Shown one piece after another: positions 45,251 through 53,799 of a DNA stretch of 64,000 bases (positions within the stretch are counted from its first letter, which is position 1; each line of letters begins with the position of its first letter). The position numbers and the translations under genes are program-made. The notes below the pieces were generated by a model that did not search any database, was not told where the DNA came from, and saw nothing but the letters and a program-made list of their open reading frames with translations. This stretch comes from Enorma sp964624825 (GTDB lineage: Bacteria; Actinomycetota; Coriobacteriia; Coriobacteriales; Coriobacteriaceae): positions 1 to 64,000 of the forward strand of contig CAZUYD010000006.1 in the NCBI GenBank assembly GCA_964624825.1, given 5' to 3'.

Positions 45251-45460
45251 CAGCACCTCCTCACATTGGAGAAGAGCACGAGCCGCCCCAGTAACCGCAT
45301 AAAGCNNNNNNNNNNNNNNNNNNNNNNNNNNNNNNNNNNNNNNNNNNNNNNNNNNNNNNNNNNNNNNNNNNNNNNNNNNNNNNNNNNNNNNNNNNNNNNN
45401 NNNNNCAGCACCTCCTCACATTGGAGAAGAGCACGAGCCGCCCCAGTAACCGCATAAAGC
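45251..45460. other. Scaffold gap (45306-45405) flanked by identical 55-mers
   Basis: Identical 55-base copies at 45251-45305 and 45406-45460 surround 100 N. As with the first gap, a missed k-mer overlap is the simplest explanation, though the 55-mer may also be a genomic repeat. Confidence 0.9.
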
Positions 45461-45608
45461 AAGAAATCCTCGCTCGGGGCGAGCGCGCCGCCCGGCAGGC
45501 ATCAGAGCTGCGCAATCTGGGCAGCATGGCGAGTTTCCTCGCCAGCGCCGCCCGCTTCGTCTGCTAACCCCGACTGGAACCGTCGAACGAATAGAGCGGG
45601 AGGTGCGT

Positions 45609-45681
45609 CATCGAACTCCCTGAAAATAGCCATTAGCGCCAAGATTTTCCTTCCTAATGGCCTTTTCCGTGGAGTTCGATG
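45609..45681. repeat. 73-nt palindromic repeat, copy 1
   Basis: Left arm CATCGAACTCC then AATAGCCATTAG, right arm CTAATGGC then GGAGTTCGATG; the whole can fold into one long hairpin. Copy 2 is at 53361-53433. Confidence 0.8.
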
Positions 45682-45707
45682 AACCGAAGGCCATCGTGAT
45701 GATAAGT

Positions 45708-46017
45708 TGCGCGCCTATCCACGGCGCCTGCTCGTCACCAGCGAGCCGCGCGGTCGGGTGCGCATCCGCTGTCAGCTGCACGACGATGGAATGGCGGCGG
45801 CGCGCATCGCCGACGAGAGCCAGGGCATGGACGCTGCTACGCAGGCGCATATCTTTGAGCAGTTCTACCAGGGAGACACGTCGCATAGGACCGAGGGAAA
45901 CGACCTGGGGCTCCCCCTCGTCGCAAAGGTGGTCGATCTGCACCGCGGCCGTATCGAGGTGGAGAGTGCGCCGGCGACGGTTCCACCTTCACCGTTATGC
46001 TCCCTGCGGGGCAGTAA
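45708..46017 (+). pseudogene. Histidine-kinase C-terminal relic
   Basis: Only the end of an HATPase domain survives. DESQGMDAATQAHIFEQFYQ is the G1 region, GDTSHRTEGNDLGLPLVAKV a damaged G2 box (normally GNGLGLALV) and VDLHRGRIEVESA follows. Near 45976 the frame shifts, since the expected ending GDGSTFTVMLPAGQ and stop lie in the next frame. There is no phospho-acceptor domain or membrane region, and no response regulator nearby. The fragment directly abuts the 73-nt palindromic repeat, which may mark the deletion point. Confidence 0.8.
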
Positions 46018-46105
46018 GGCGGCGACGTCGCCATTCCCGTAAGCGCTTTCACCTTCAAGAAGCGCCTTTGGGCGCTCCCTGCGCGCGGCGCCATGCGCCC
46101 TTCAT

Positions 46106-46183
46106 GCGTAAAGTTGCCAACTCTACGCGTGAACGCCCCCACAGAGCGACCTCGTGCGCAAAGCTGCCAACTTTACACGCGAA
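46106..46183. repeat. Two 28-nt palindromic repeats
   Basis: 46106-46133 and 46156-46183 share GCG(T/C)AAAG(T/C)TGCCAACT and an ACGCG end. Each can fold (GCGTAAAGTT with AACTCTACGC). They lie in non-coding DNA between the kinase relic and the symporter terminator. Confidence 0.65.
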
Positions 46184-46232
46184 GCAAGAGTCGCTTGAAA
46201 CGCTCGCGCCAGCCGTCGGCTCGCCCCTCCGC

Positions 46233-46269
46233 ACAAGAAAACGTGTGAGCCCCGAAGGACTCACACGTT
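46233..46269 (-). terminator. Rho-independent terminator of the GPH symporter
   Basis: The 10-bp stem AACGTGTGAG/CTCACACGTT (46240-46249 with 46260-46269) is followed by TTTCTT on the minus strand. Confidence 0.85.
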
Positions 46270-46335
46270 CACGGAGAGACTATGCTGCGATGTACGAACC
46301 CCGAGGTTCTACATCCGTCTTACCCCATCGGCACA

Positions 46336-47730
46336 CTAGGCGTCGCCGCGGCCGAGAGCCTTCTCCATCTCGGCGACCTTCTCCTTGGTGAGCGGATAGA
46401 GGAACTTGACCGCTGCCCACGTGAGGAACGAACCGAGGAAGTAGAGAATGCCCACGAGCATACGGATGTTGGCGGCGACATCGGCCGGCTGGGCGGAACC
46501 GAGGGTCTCATCGTAGCCGAAGGCAACCATGATAACCAAGCAGATGGAAGGCGAGATGCCCTGCGTGACCTTACGGAAGAGCGACTGCACCGCGTAGATG
46601 GTGCCCTCTTCGCGCACGCCGTCCTGATACTCGCCGTAGTCGATGGCGTCGGCCATCATGGCGTTGCCCACGCACATCACGACGCCGAGGCCGAAGCCGT
46701 TGAGCAGCATGAGCACGCCGAAGATCAAGACACCGGTGTTGTCGGCCGGCACGGGGACGATCATGAGGGCGGTCGCAACCACGGAGATGAGCAGCGAGCG
46801 CTGAGCAGCTTCCTTCTTGCCCCACTTGTTGACGATCTTCTTGATGAAGGGCATGAAGAGGAACATCGGCAGCGTCATCATGAGAGTCACGAGACCGGAG
46901 ATGGCGGTGTTGTGGAAGTAGCTCTGGAACATGACCTGGGTGGCGGTGGCAGCACCGAGCATACCGAACTGCATCATGCAGGTGGAAATCGTCGAACCCA
47001 CGGCAGGCTTGTTGCGGAAGAAGTTCTTCACGGCCTTGAAGAAGTGGAAGTCGCTCTGGCGCACCTCATCGGGGATCTCGACGCGCTCGACGGTGGTGTG
47101 GACCATGAACTGGAAGGCGATAAGGCCGATGACGCCGAGCACGATCGCCGCGAAGAACATGCGCTCGCCCATGATGTTTTGGTTCTCATCGTACACGACG
47201 AGGGGCAGGATGATGCCAACGGGTGTGGAGGCGAGCAGGGCGCCCAAGGAACGCCAGGAACCCAGCATGGCGCGGTCGCCCGAGTCTGACGAGATGGTCG
47301 CGAGCATCGAGCCGTAGGGCACGTTCACGAGCGTGTAGAACGCATCCCACAGCATGTAGCCCACGAAGCACAGGGCGACCTTCGCCACCAGCGGAGCGCC
47401 GGGAATGGGCAGGAAGCACAGGGCGGCCGAGAAGAGCAGGCCGAACGAACCATAGAAGATAAACGTCTTGAACTTACCGCGCTTGTACTTCTTCTTCGAA
47501 GAGTCGATGAAGCCACCGACCAGCGGGTCGTTGATGCCGTCCCACACCTTGAGCACCGCAAGCATGCCGGCGAACACGACGGCAGGAACCTGCATGTACT
47601 GCGTGTAGAACAGCGTGAGCCACGTGCTCGCAAGCGCGAAGCTGCAGTTGCAGCCGAAGTCGCCGGCGGCATAGCTCACATAGTCGAGTACGCCTACCTT
47701 CTTGCGATTCTCAGGAATAGCCGTAGCCAT
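46336..47730 (-). CDS. Glycoside-pentoside-hexuronide (GPH) cation symporter
   Basis: A 464-residue 12-span symporter. GPH features are LDYVSYAAGDFGCNCSFALA, KVWDGINDPLVGGFIDSSKK, the loop KRGKFKTFIFYGS, and DAIDYGEYQDGVREEGTIYA in the C-terminal half. AAAGGGGG precedes the ATG, and a 7-bp hairpin sits in the leader (47745-47762). It follows the GH79 gene on the same strand by 142 nt, so a glucuronide or uronic-acid disaccharide is the likely cargo. A truncated paralogue lies at 50.3 kb. Confidence 0.9.
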   Translation of the reverse strand: MATAIPENRKKVGVLDYVSYAAGDFGCNCSFALASTWLTLFYTQYMQVPAVVFAGMLAVLKVWDGINDPLVGGFIDSSKKKYKRGKFKTFIFYGSFGLLFSAALCFLPIPGAPLVAKVALCFVGYMLWDAFYTLVNVPYGSMLATISSDSGDRAMLGSWRSLGALLASTPVGIILPLVVYDENQNIMGERMFFAAIVLGVIGLIAFQFMVHTTVERVEIPDEVRQSDFHFFKAVKNFFRNKPAVGSTISTCMMQFGMLGAATATQVMFQSYFHNTAISGLVTLMMTLPMFLFMPFIKKIVNKWGKKEAAQRSLLISVVATALMIVPVPADNTGVLIFGVLMLLNGFGLGVVMCVGNAMMADAIDYGEYQDGVREEGTIYAVQSLFRKVTQGISPSICLVIMVAFGYDETLGSAQPADVAANIRMLVGILYFLGSFLTWAAVKFLYPLTKEKVAEMEKALGRGDA

Positions 47731-47872
47731 GGGACCCCCTTTCTAGGGCGTCAAAACGCCCTCTGTATAATCCTCGGCCGCCAGCGCGTCGCTGTCCCAA
47801 CTGCGACGCGCCGTACGCGCGGCCAGCAGCGCGGTGCGGAGCGGAGCACGCCGCGCCGCGCCGCGTTGCGAA

Positions 47873-49399
47873 CTACAGGACGATGAACGCCACCGAAGCC
47901 GGAGCGAGCTCGAAATCGCCCGCCGGCACGGCGACCGGCTCCATCGCCGGGACCTCATCGTGCTCGCCGAGCACGAGGTCCTGGCCGTTGAGCTTGATGG
48001 TCTGCGAGCGAAGCGTCTCGGCGGAGAGCACGTAGACCTCGGCATCCTTCGGTAGGGAGATGGTCGTCGCATCCGTCTTGGAGTTGTTCAGCACGGCATA
48101 GGCCACGCCGTCCTTGCCGTCGCGGCGCGAATGCGCGAACACGTGCGCGCCCTCGCGGATGGGCTCGGCGGTGTCATAGACCGTGGTGCCCATGATGCGG
48201 TTCCACAGCACAACCGCCCACCAGTTCGGGCGCGGCAGGTGCGTCTTGCGGTCGAGGTACCCGTAGTCGCTCGAGCTCAGCGTATTGTGGAAGATCACGC
48301 CGTCGGTGATGGCGGAAAAGGTGCCGAGCTCGTTGAGTGTGCGGAAGACGTCCATGTAGGTGCTCGCCCAGGTGTCGCCACCGCCGCCCGCGTCGCCGGA
48401 CTCGGTGACCCACATCTGCGCGCCGGGTGCCCAGACGTCGCGGCGCTTCGCGTAGTAGTGCGCGCTCGCGCTCGCGGCGACGAGGTAGTCCTCGGAGAGC
48501 GTCTGGTCGGCGTCCCAGTGCACGCCCAGCACGGCGAGGCGCTCGGAGATGCCGTTATAGTAGTGGTAGGAGAAGACGTCCGGAGCTTCCTCGGCAATCT
48601 TGATGAGGTCGTCGGTATCGAAGACCTCCATGCCGAACTGCTTCATCATGTCGGAGACGCCGGAGACGCCGGCGGACTTGCCGTCCACCTGCACGTCATC
48701 ACCGCAGGCAGAGCACGCGACGACCTGGCACTCGGGGTAGTTCTCGCGGATGAAGCGGGCGAAGAGGTCCTGGTCGCGCGCGTACTCCTTGACGCCGTAG
48801 CCGGGAATCTTCACCATGGAGATCATGTTGGGCTCGTTCATGAACTCGGCCGCCTCGATGGGCACGCCGTAGTCGCGGCTGAAGTCGAAGATGACCTTAG
48901 CCTGGTCGCTCTTCCACGGGCCGTCGCCGTCATGCGTGCCGGGGCAGTTCGCCACGGAGATCATGAGCTTGGCGCCGATGGCTTTCACGAAGTCGAGCAC
49001 GCCCGTCCACATCTCGCGCGTGAGCACGGCGCGGAAACCCTCGGGGGCCTTGCCGTCTTCGCACGTGCCGTCGAAATCATAATAGGTATCGGTCGCCCAG
49101 GAACCGGAGACGCGCACCCACGCCGGGCCGATCTCCTTTGCGAGCTTGCGCAGGCGCTCGTTATAGAGGTTCGCGGGCGGGAACTCCTCCATGAGGGTGC
49201 TGGCACCCTCGAAACTGAAGTCCGCGAAGCTCTTGATCTGGGGGAACTCCTCCGTACCGGCGATCTGGCCGGGCGTGTAGGGCTTCCAGAACGTACCGCC
49301 GGTCACCTCGGTCATCTCGACGTTGTACGAGACGAGACGCTCGTCGACGGTGCGCACCTCCTTGAGCTTCGAGGGGTCGAGCTCTATGCAGACGGACAT
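47873..49399 (-). CDS. GH79-like glycosidase (heparanase-like beta-glucuronidase)
   Basis: A 508-residue glycoside hydrolase of clan A. The acid/base Glu is in EAAEFMNEPNMISM, a FSYHYYNGISERL segment matches the heparanase HHYY region, and the nucleophile Glu is in MWVTESGDAGGGGDTW, like heparanase GETSSAYGGG. A C-terminal beta domain follows (about 410-508). There is no signal peptide, so it acts in the cytoplasm on imported glucuronides, consistent with the adjacent symporter. The ATG at 49399 has AAAGGAG 5 nt upstream. GH30/GH39 relatives are the main alternatives. Confidence 0.75.
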   Translation of the reverse strand: MSVCIELDPSKLKEVRTVDERLVSYNVEMTEVTGGTFWKPYTPGQIAGTEEFPQIKSFADFSFEGASTLMEEFPPANLYNERLRKLAKEIGPAWVRVSGSWATDTYYDFDGTCEDGKAPEGFRAVLTREMWTGVLDFVKAIGAKLMISVANCPGTHDGDGPWKSDQAKVIFDFSRDYGVPIEAAEFMNEPNMISMVKIPGYGVKEYARDQDLFARFIRENYPECQVVACSACGDDVQVDGKSAGVSGVSDMMKQFGMEVFDTDDLIKIAEEAPDVFSYHYYNGISERLAVLGVHWDADQTLSEDYLVAASASAHYYAKRRDVWAPGAQMWVTESGDAGGGGDTWASTYMDVFRTLNELGTFSAITDGVIFHNTLSSSDYGYLDRKTHLPRPNWWAVVLWNRIMGTTVYDTAEPIREGAHVFAHSRRDGKDGVAYAVLNNSKTDATTISLPKDAEVYVLSAETLRSQTIKLNGQDLVLGEHDEVPAMEPVAVPAGDFELAPASVAFIVL

Positions 49400-49493
49400 A
49401 GGGTCTCCTTTCTCATTGCGCGCCGCGCAGATCCACGCGCGAATCCCGCCCGCCTTTTGAGGCGAGTGACCTGCGACGCAGCCGCCCATCATC

Positions 49494-49508
49494 GAACTAA
49501 TATATTAC
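49494..49508. promoter_or_regulatory. Candidate operator, GH79 promoter region
   Basis: GAACTAATATATTAC, with the perfect palindrome TAATATATTA at 49498-49507, 95 nt upstream of the GH79 start. Related sites are at 49603, 50506, 58037 and 58172. Confidence 0.5.
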
Positions 49509-49602
49509 ATTCCGATAGCCCATTGAGATTGAGCAGGCAATTTCCCGCGAACGGTGCAAACGCCTCCGGTGAACGGTATTGACCGCAGGAAGCCGCCCAC
49601 AG

Positions 49603-49620
49603 GCTAATACATCACTTTTC
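49603..49620. promoter_or_regulatory. Second candidate operator upstream of GH79
   Basis: GCTAATACATCACTTTTC resembles the 58 kb site (CTGATATATTACTTTTC) over 17 positions. Confidence 0.4.
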
Positions 49621-49625
49621 GTAAG

Positions 49626-49718
49626 GCGCGGTCCGCAGGGTGACCGGGACTCGTTCCGCAGGATGCACCGACGCGCGGTCCGCGGGGCGGCCGGTGCTCG
49701 CTCCGCAGAACAACCGGG
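49626..49718. repeat. 46-nt near-tandem duplication
   Basis: 49626-49671 and 49673-49718 share GCGCGGTCCGC, GACCGG or GGCCGG, and TCCGCAG blocks. It lies in the 405-base spacer 49400-49804, which otherwise shows only a 10-bp hairpin at 49749-49777 and no gene. Confidence 0.55.
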
Positions 49719-49804
49719 TCACCGCTCCCGCCCGATAGCCCCGCACGCGGCGGGTGCGACGCCATGCCGCACCCGCCAGCATGGCGCGAGGCAGCGCCTC
49801 TGGC

Positions 49805-50263
49805 TTACTGCCCCGCGTTGACCCGCATGAGGAGGTCGTCGAGCTGCTCCTCCGTGAGCATGTCGAAGCTCACGAGCGAGGCAAGCGGCATGCCGCTGAA
49901 CAAGACCTCGGCCGACATCGCACCGAGCTCGCCGCCGTCAAGCCCCATGGACGAACCCATCGCATCGAGGAGCCCGCAAAATGCTTCCCTGCCGGCGTCC
50001 GTCTCCGTGATTGCCGAAACGAGCGCGTAGCGGTCGAACACCCGCGGAATCGCACGCTGAGCCGTATAGGCCACCGTTCCCGTCAGGCAAATATCGCGGC
50101 TCGATGCGCCCACCTCGATGCCGTAGCTCCCGCTCTCGGCAAAGAAGTCGTAAAGGGCCGGTTCATAGTACGAGAGCGCGCGGGCATCGAGTTCGAACGT
50201 GGCGCGCACCGTCTCGCCCGGTTCGAGCGCTACCTTCGTGAAGCCCTTGAGCTCGCGAACGAC
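49805..50263 (-). pseudogene. Relic of a GH3 beta-glucosidase C-terminus
   Basis: The frame reads VVRELKGFTKVALEPGETVR, ATFELDARALSYYEPALYDF, GSYGIEVGASSRDI: the fibronectin-III-like domain of GH3 enzymes, then the usual actinobacterial tail ending MLTEEQLDDLLMRVNAGQ. All catalytic parts are missing. The 5' side joins, out of frame, the first codons of a GPH symporter at about 50254-50263. It is unlikely to make a useful protein, although the frame stays open to 50392. Confidence 0.8.
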
Positions 50264-50355
50264 ATGTTGCAACCGAAGTCGCCCGCGCCGTACGAGAGGA
50301 CGTCGAGGAACCCGAACTCCCGTTGCTTTTGCGTCGCAATAGCAGCATCTGCCAT
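50230..50355 (-). pseudogene. N-terminal relic of a second GPH symporter
   Basis: From an ATG at 50355 with AGAGGAG upstream, the frame reads MADAAIATQKQREFGFLDVL then SYGAGDFGCNMSFA, clearly homologous to the start of the symporter at 46-47 kb. It then enters the GH3 relic out of frame and stops at 50230. Start signals are intact but all membrane segments are lost. Confidence 0.8.
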
Positions 50356-50505
50356 ACCCTGCTCCTCTCAGATTGTGCCGAGGCGTCTCCATTTTTTCGC
50401 GTTACCCCTTCATGAAAGACGCAGCTTCATGAACTGGAATGCGTGCCTCGGGAACCGATTGGTACACAGCAAACTAATCACGGAAAAGCGGGATACCTGC
50501 GATCT

Positions 50506-50518
50506 GTTATATCAGTTC
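50506..50518. promoter_or_regulatory. Candidate operator of uidA
   Basis: Read on the minus strand, AACTGATATAACA. It lies just upstream of a TATAAA hexamer (50524-50529), where it could block RNA polymerase at the uidA promoter. Confidence 0.5.
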
Positions 50519-50579
50519 TGGGTATAAATGATGAATCAATAGGCGTGGGCTGCGGACTGCAGCCTCGAAAGGAGATTCC

Positions 50580-52397
50580 ATGCTCTATCCTGCACAAACC
50601 GCATCGCGTTTCGTTGAGAACCTGAGCGGCATCTGGGACTTCAAGCTCGACGACGGCACCGGCTTCGACGAGAAATGGTATGCCAGTCCGCTCACCGGCG
50701 CGACGACCATGGCCGTTCCCGCCGCCTACAACGACCTCAAGGAAGGCGTCGAGTATCGCGACCACTACGGCTGGGTCTTCTACCAGCGTACCATCGCCGT
50801 GCCCGCCTTCGCCATGAGCCAGCGCGTATGCCTGCGCTTCTCGAGCGTCACGCACCACGCGCGCGTGTACCTGAACGGCGAGCTCATCTGCGAGCACAAG
50901 GGCGGCTTCCTGCCGTTCGAGGTGCAGATCAACGAGTTCCTCAAGCCCGGCGACAACCTGCTCACCGTGGCCGTGTCGAACATCATCGACTACACGACGC
51001 TCCCCGTGGGCGGCAAGTCGAACATGATGGGCGGCCTCATGGGCGGCATGATGGGCGATACCGGCGAGGCGCCCAAGCGCAACAACCCGAACTTCGACTT
51101 CTTCAACTACGCCGGCATCCTGCGCCCCTGCTACATCTACACGACGCCCGAGGCCCACATCGAAGACGTCGCGCTCGTGTCCGCCGTCGACGGCACGACT
51201 GCGACCATCTCCTATAAAGTCGAAGCCACCGGCGAAGGCGCCTGCACCATCGAGGCCTTCGACCGCGAGGGCGAAAAGGTCGCCGAGGCCGAGGGCTGCG
51301 AGGGCATACTCACCATCGAGAACGTGCACCTGTGGAACCCCGGCGCCGCCTACCTCTACAACGTGAAGGTCACCTACGGCGAGGACGTCTACGAGCTGCC
51401 GTACGGCGTGCGCACCGTCGAGGTGCGCGGCACGCAGTTCCTCATCAACGGCGAGCCGTTCTACTTCAAGGGCTACGGCAAGCACGAGGACACCTTCCCG
51501 GCCGGCCGCGGCGAGAACATGCCCATGAACGTGAAGGACCTCTCGCTCATGAAGTGGCAGGGCGCGAACAGCTTCCGCACGAGCCACTACCCCTACAGCG
51601 AGGAGATGATGCGCCTGTGCGACGCCGAGGGCATCGTCGTGATCGACGAGACCACGGCCGTGGGCGTGAACCTGGGCTTCGGCGGCGGCGCGAACGCACA
51701 GGGCCAGGGCGTGCGCACCTTCGACCCCGAAAACGGCGTGCAGACGCAGGAGCACCACAAGGACGTCATCCGCGACCTCATCGCGCGCGACAAGAACCAC
51801 GCCTGCGTGGTCATGTGGTCCATCGCCAACGAGCCGGATTCCGCCGGCGAGGGCGCCTATGACTACTTCAAGCCGCTCTACGACCTGGCGCGCGAGCTCG
51901 ACCCGCAGAAGCGCCCGTGCACGCTCGTGAGCGTCATGATGCCCGATCCCACCAAGGACGTGAGCGCCCAGCTCTCCGACGTCATCTGCTTGAACCGCTA
52001 CGCCGGCTGGTACGTGTGCGGCGGAGAGGACTTCGACATGGCGAAGGCCGTTCTCGAGAAAGAGCTCCAGTACTGGGACAAGGTTGTGGGCAAGCCCGTC
52101 ATCTTCACCGAGTTCGGTGCGGACACCGTATCAGGCCTCCACAACACCACACCCGTCATGTACACCGAGGAGTACCAGGTCGATTACTACAAGATGAACT
52201 GCGAGACGTTCGATGAGTTCGAGTGCGTCGTGGGTGAGCAGCCGTGGAACTTCGCGGATTTCGCCACCTCGCAGAGCCTGCTGCGCGTCGAGGGCAACAA
52301 GAAGGGCCTCTTCACGCGCGACCGCAAGCCCAAGCTCGCTGCGCACTGGTTCCGCCAGCGCTGGCACGAGATTCCGGACTTCGGCTACAAGGGGTAA
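50580..52397 (+). CDS. uidA: Beta-glucuronidase, GH2
   Basis: A 605-residue GH2 enzyme hydrolysing beta-D-glucuronides. The sugar-binding domain (1 to about 190) and immunoglobulin-like domain lead to the TIM barrel: acid/base Glu in MWSIANEPDSAGEGAYDYFK, nucleophile in PVIFTEFGADTVSGLH. The GUS-specific Asn-x-Lys motif for the carboxylate is present (VEGNKKGLFTRDRKPK). An active-site loop insert (GFGGGANAQGQGVRTFDPEN) may set aglycone preference. AAAGGAG lies 5 nt before the ATG. There is no signal peptide. It is divergent from the symporter relic, and a GH3 relic follows 22 nt after the stop. Confidence 0.95.
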   Translation: MLYPAQTASRFVENLSGIWDFKLDDGTGFDEKWYASPLTGATTMAVPAAYNDLKEGVEYRDHYGWVFYQRTIAVPAFAMSQRVCLRFSSVTHHARVYLNGELICEHKGGFLPFEVQINEFLKPGDNLLTVAVSNIIDYTTLPVGGKSNMMGGLMGGMMGDTGEAPKRNNPNFDFFNYAGILRPCYIYTTPEAHIEDVALVSAVDGTTATISYKVEATGEGACTIEAFDREGEKVAEAEGCEGILTIENVHLWNPGAAYLYNVKVTYGEDVYELPYGVRTVEVRGTQFLINGEPFYFKGYGKHEDTFPAGRGENMPMNVKDLSLMKWQGANSFRTSHYPYSEEMMRLCDAEGIVVIDETTAVGVNLGFGGGANAQGQGVRTFDPENGVQTQEHHKDVIRDLIARDKNHACVVMWSIANEPDSAGEGAYDYFKPLYDLARELDPQKRPCTLVSVMMPDPTKDVSAQLSDVICLNRYAGWYVCGGEDFDMAKAVLEKELQYWDKVVGKPVIFTEFGADTVSGLHNTTPVMYTEEYQVDYYKMNCETFDEFECVVGEQPWNFADFATSQSLLRVEGNKKGLFTRDRKPKLAAHWFRQRWHEIPDFGYKG

Positions 52398-52419
52398 CGT
52401 TGCCGCTGGGTAAGGCGAC

Positions 52420-53211
52420 GTGACCGTGAGCCCGGGCGTTTCTTTGCCGCTCATCCTCGCCGCTTCGCGGTTGCGGGAAACGCGGCTCGTGAGGCGCCCG
52501 GGCTCCCTGCGCTGCCCGTGGCGCGGGGTTACCGTCGACGCGCTGCGCAAGCAGATCGCCGGCGTGTTCGAGGCGCGCGGCTGCGTTATCGTGGACGAGC
52601 CCGCCGAGGCGGACGTCGCCTACCTGCACGTGTGGCCGATCCTCAATAACATCGTGTTCAACCAGACCACGATGCCCGTCATCGAGATGGTCGACGGGGC
52701 GGACATCAAGGCGCGCGAGGCCAACAAGAGCCAGAAGACGACCGGTGAGACCATCAAGGTCAGCACGCTCCACGGCGTCGACGACATCCCGGCGCTCGCC
52801 GAGGAGGTCCATGCGCACGGCGGCGAGGTCGTGGCGACCCTCGTGGTGAACAATCCCTGGATCCTCGACACGCTCGAGCCCTACGTGGACGCGCTCACGT
52901 TCCAGTACACCGTGAGCTCCGTTGCCATGGAGAACGCGCTCAACGCGCAGCTCGACGTCATCATGGGCGACTACAATCCCACGGGCAAAATGTGCCTCAC
53001 CATGGTGAGCTCACCCGAGGTCATCGCCATCCATGAGGAGGAGATCGACGGCGTTATGCGCGAGATCTGCGCCTCGCCGAATGATGTCCCCGGCTGCGAC
53101 AAGGACCCCTACATCGACCCAGCGGTGCTCGCCCGGGTCAAGGGCGGCAGCTACGCCTACCAGGATGCCGACGGCAACTACTACCGCGCCGGCTTCGGCC
53201 TGACGTACTAG
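52420..53211 (+). pseudogene. GH3 C-terminal domain relic
   Basis: Homology begins near 52525: VTVDALRKQIAGVFEARGCV, ADVAYLHVWPILNN, VVATLVVNNPWILDTLEPYV, LDVIMGDYNPTGKMCLTMVS, ending YYRAGFGLTY. This is the GH3 (alpha/beta)6 sandwich domain without the catalytic barrel. The first 35 codons read as non-homologous Arg-rich sequence. A possible frameshift near 52524 is suggested by LPALPVARG in the adjacent frame. It may be transcribed with uidA but cannot be a complete glucosidase. Confidence 0.75.
52429..52504. repeat. 10-bp inverted repeat around the GH3 relic edge
   Basis: AGCCCGGGCG (52429-52438) and CGCCCGGGCT (52495-52504) are perfect inverted copies 56 nt apart, just before GH3 homology begins. 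It may be linked to the truncation. Confidence 0.5.
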
Positions 53212-53307
53212 CGTTTGGGACCGCGCTTGCGCCGGCGCGCGGGCGAGCGAGCCGATGCGCGCGGGGCCACACTTGCGTGCAGGCACGCGGACTGATGCAC
53301 GGAGAGC

Positions 53308-53336
53308 CCGCCGATGGGAGCGTTTCTCATCGGCGG
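53308..53336 (+). terminator. Hairpin after the GH3 relic
   Basis: The 9-bp stem CCGCCGATG/CATCGGCGG is followed by a pyrimidine-rich stretch. A related sequence (CCCGCCGATGGGAGCGTT) recurs at 58395-58412. Confidence 0.5.
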
Positions 53337-53360
53337 ACTCCTTGCTTTCCTCTCCTTTTT

Positions 53361-53433
53361 CATCAAACTCCACCGAAATAGCCATTAGAGGGAGAAATTT
53401 CGCCTCTAATGGCTATTTCGGTAGAGCTCGATG
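53361..53433. repeat. 73-nt palindromic repeat, copy 2
   Basis: A perfect 19-bp inner stem (CCGAAATAGCCATTAGAGG with its complement) plus outer arms CATCAAACTCC and GAGCTCGATG. Same length and arms as 45609-45681. Confidence 0.85.
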
Positions 53434-53490
53434 GGCAAAGGGGGTTCGATGGGCGTAGGGACTCGATGCACAAAGCGAGCTGATGTAGAC

Positions 53491-53613
53491 CTAAACGCAG
53501 CGGTAGCCGATCTCCACCAGCTTACCGAGCGCATCATAGGCGCTCGCGTCCTCGCCCTTGAGCTTGCGCCGGGGCGTGCTCATCTGGGCGCCGATCAAAC
53601 TCTTGTCCGCCAT
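53491..53613 (-). pseudogene. N-terminal relic of a third isomerase/epimerase
   Basis: From ATG at 53613: MADKSLIGAQMSTPRRKLKG then EDASAYDALGKLVEIGYRCV and a stop. It aligns with residues 1-40 of the complete gene starting at 54678 (MADKGLIGVQMST, YDALAKMAEIGYHCV). The rest is lost. It shows a past tandem duplication and deletion. Confidence 0.8.
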
Positions 53614-53706
53614 CTTCGCTTCCGCTCCGAATCGCCCTCCCGCCCAAAGGACCGCTCCTTTCGTCCCGGCAGTGGGAACGATCCCCATCCCCGCTGCCAG
53701 GAAACC

Positions 53707-53742
53707 AAAAGCGCCCCCGGCGGAGACACAAACCGGGGGCGC
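53707..53742 (-). terminator. Terminator of the oxidoreductase/isomerase operon
   Basis: The 10-bp stem GCGCCCCCGG/CCGGGGGCGC (53711-53720 with 53733-53742) is followed by TTTT on the minus strand. It lies 57 nt after the last gene. Confidence 0.85.
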
Positions 53743-53799
53743 CATGCTCGAATGAGCGTGTTTCAGGCGGCCGCGCGCAACGGCGACCACGGGGATTGC

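Noticed and set aside
45406..45567. Open frame ending KQEILARGERAARQASELR then LGSMASFLASAARFVC
   Set aside because: Looks like a possible C-terminal fragment of a protein, but it begins at the scaffold gap and no family was recognised.
49805..50392. Intact 195-residue protein
   Set aside because: The open frame fuses antiparallel logic: its first 40 residues are an out-of-frame reading of a symporter start and the rest is a GH3 tail; treated as two relics.
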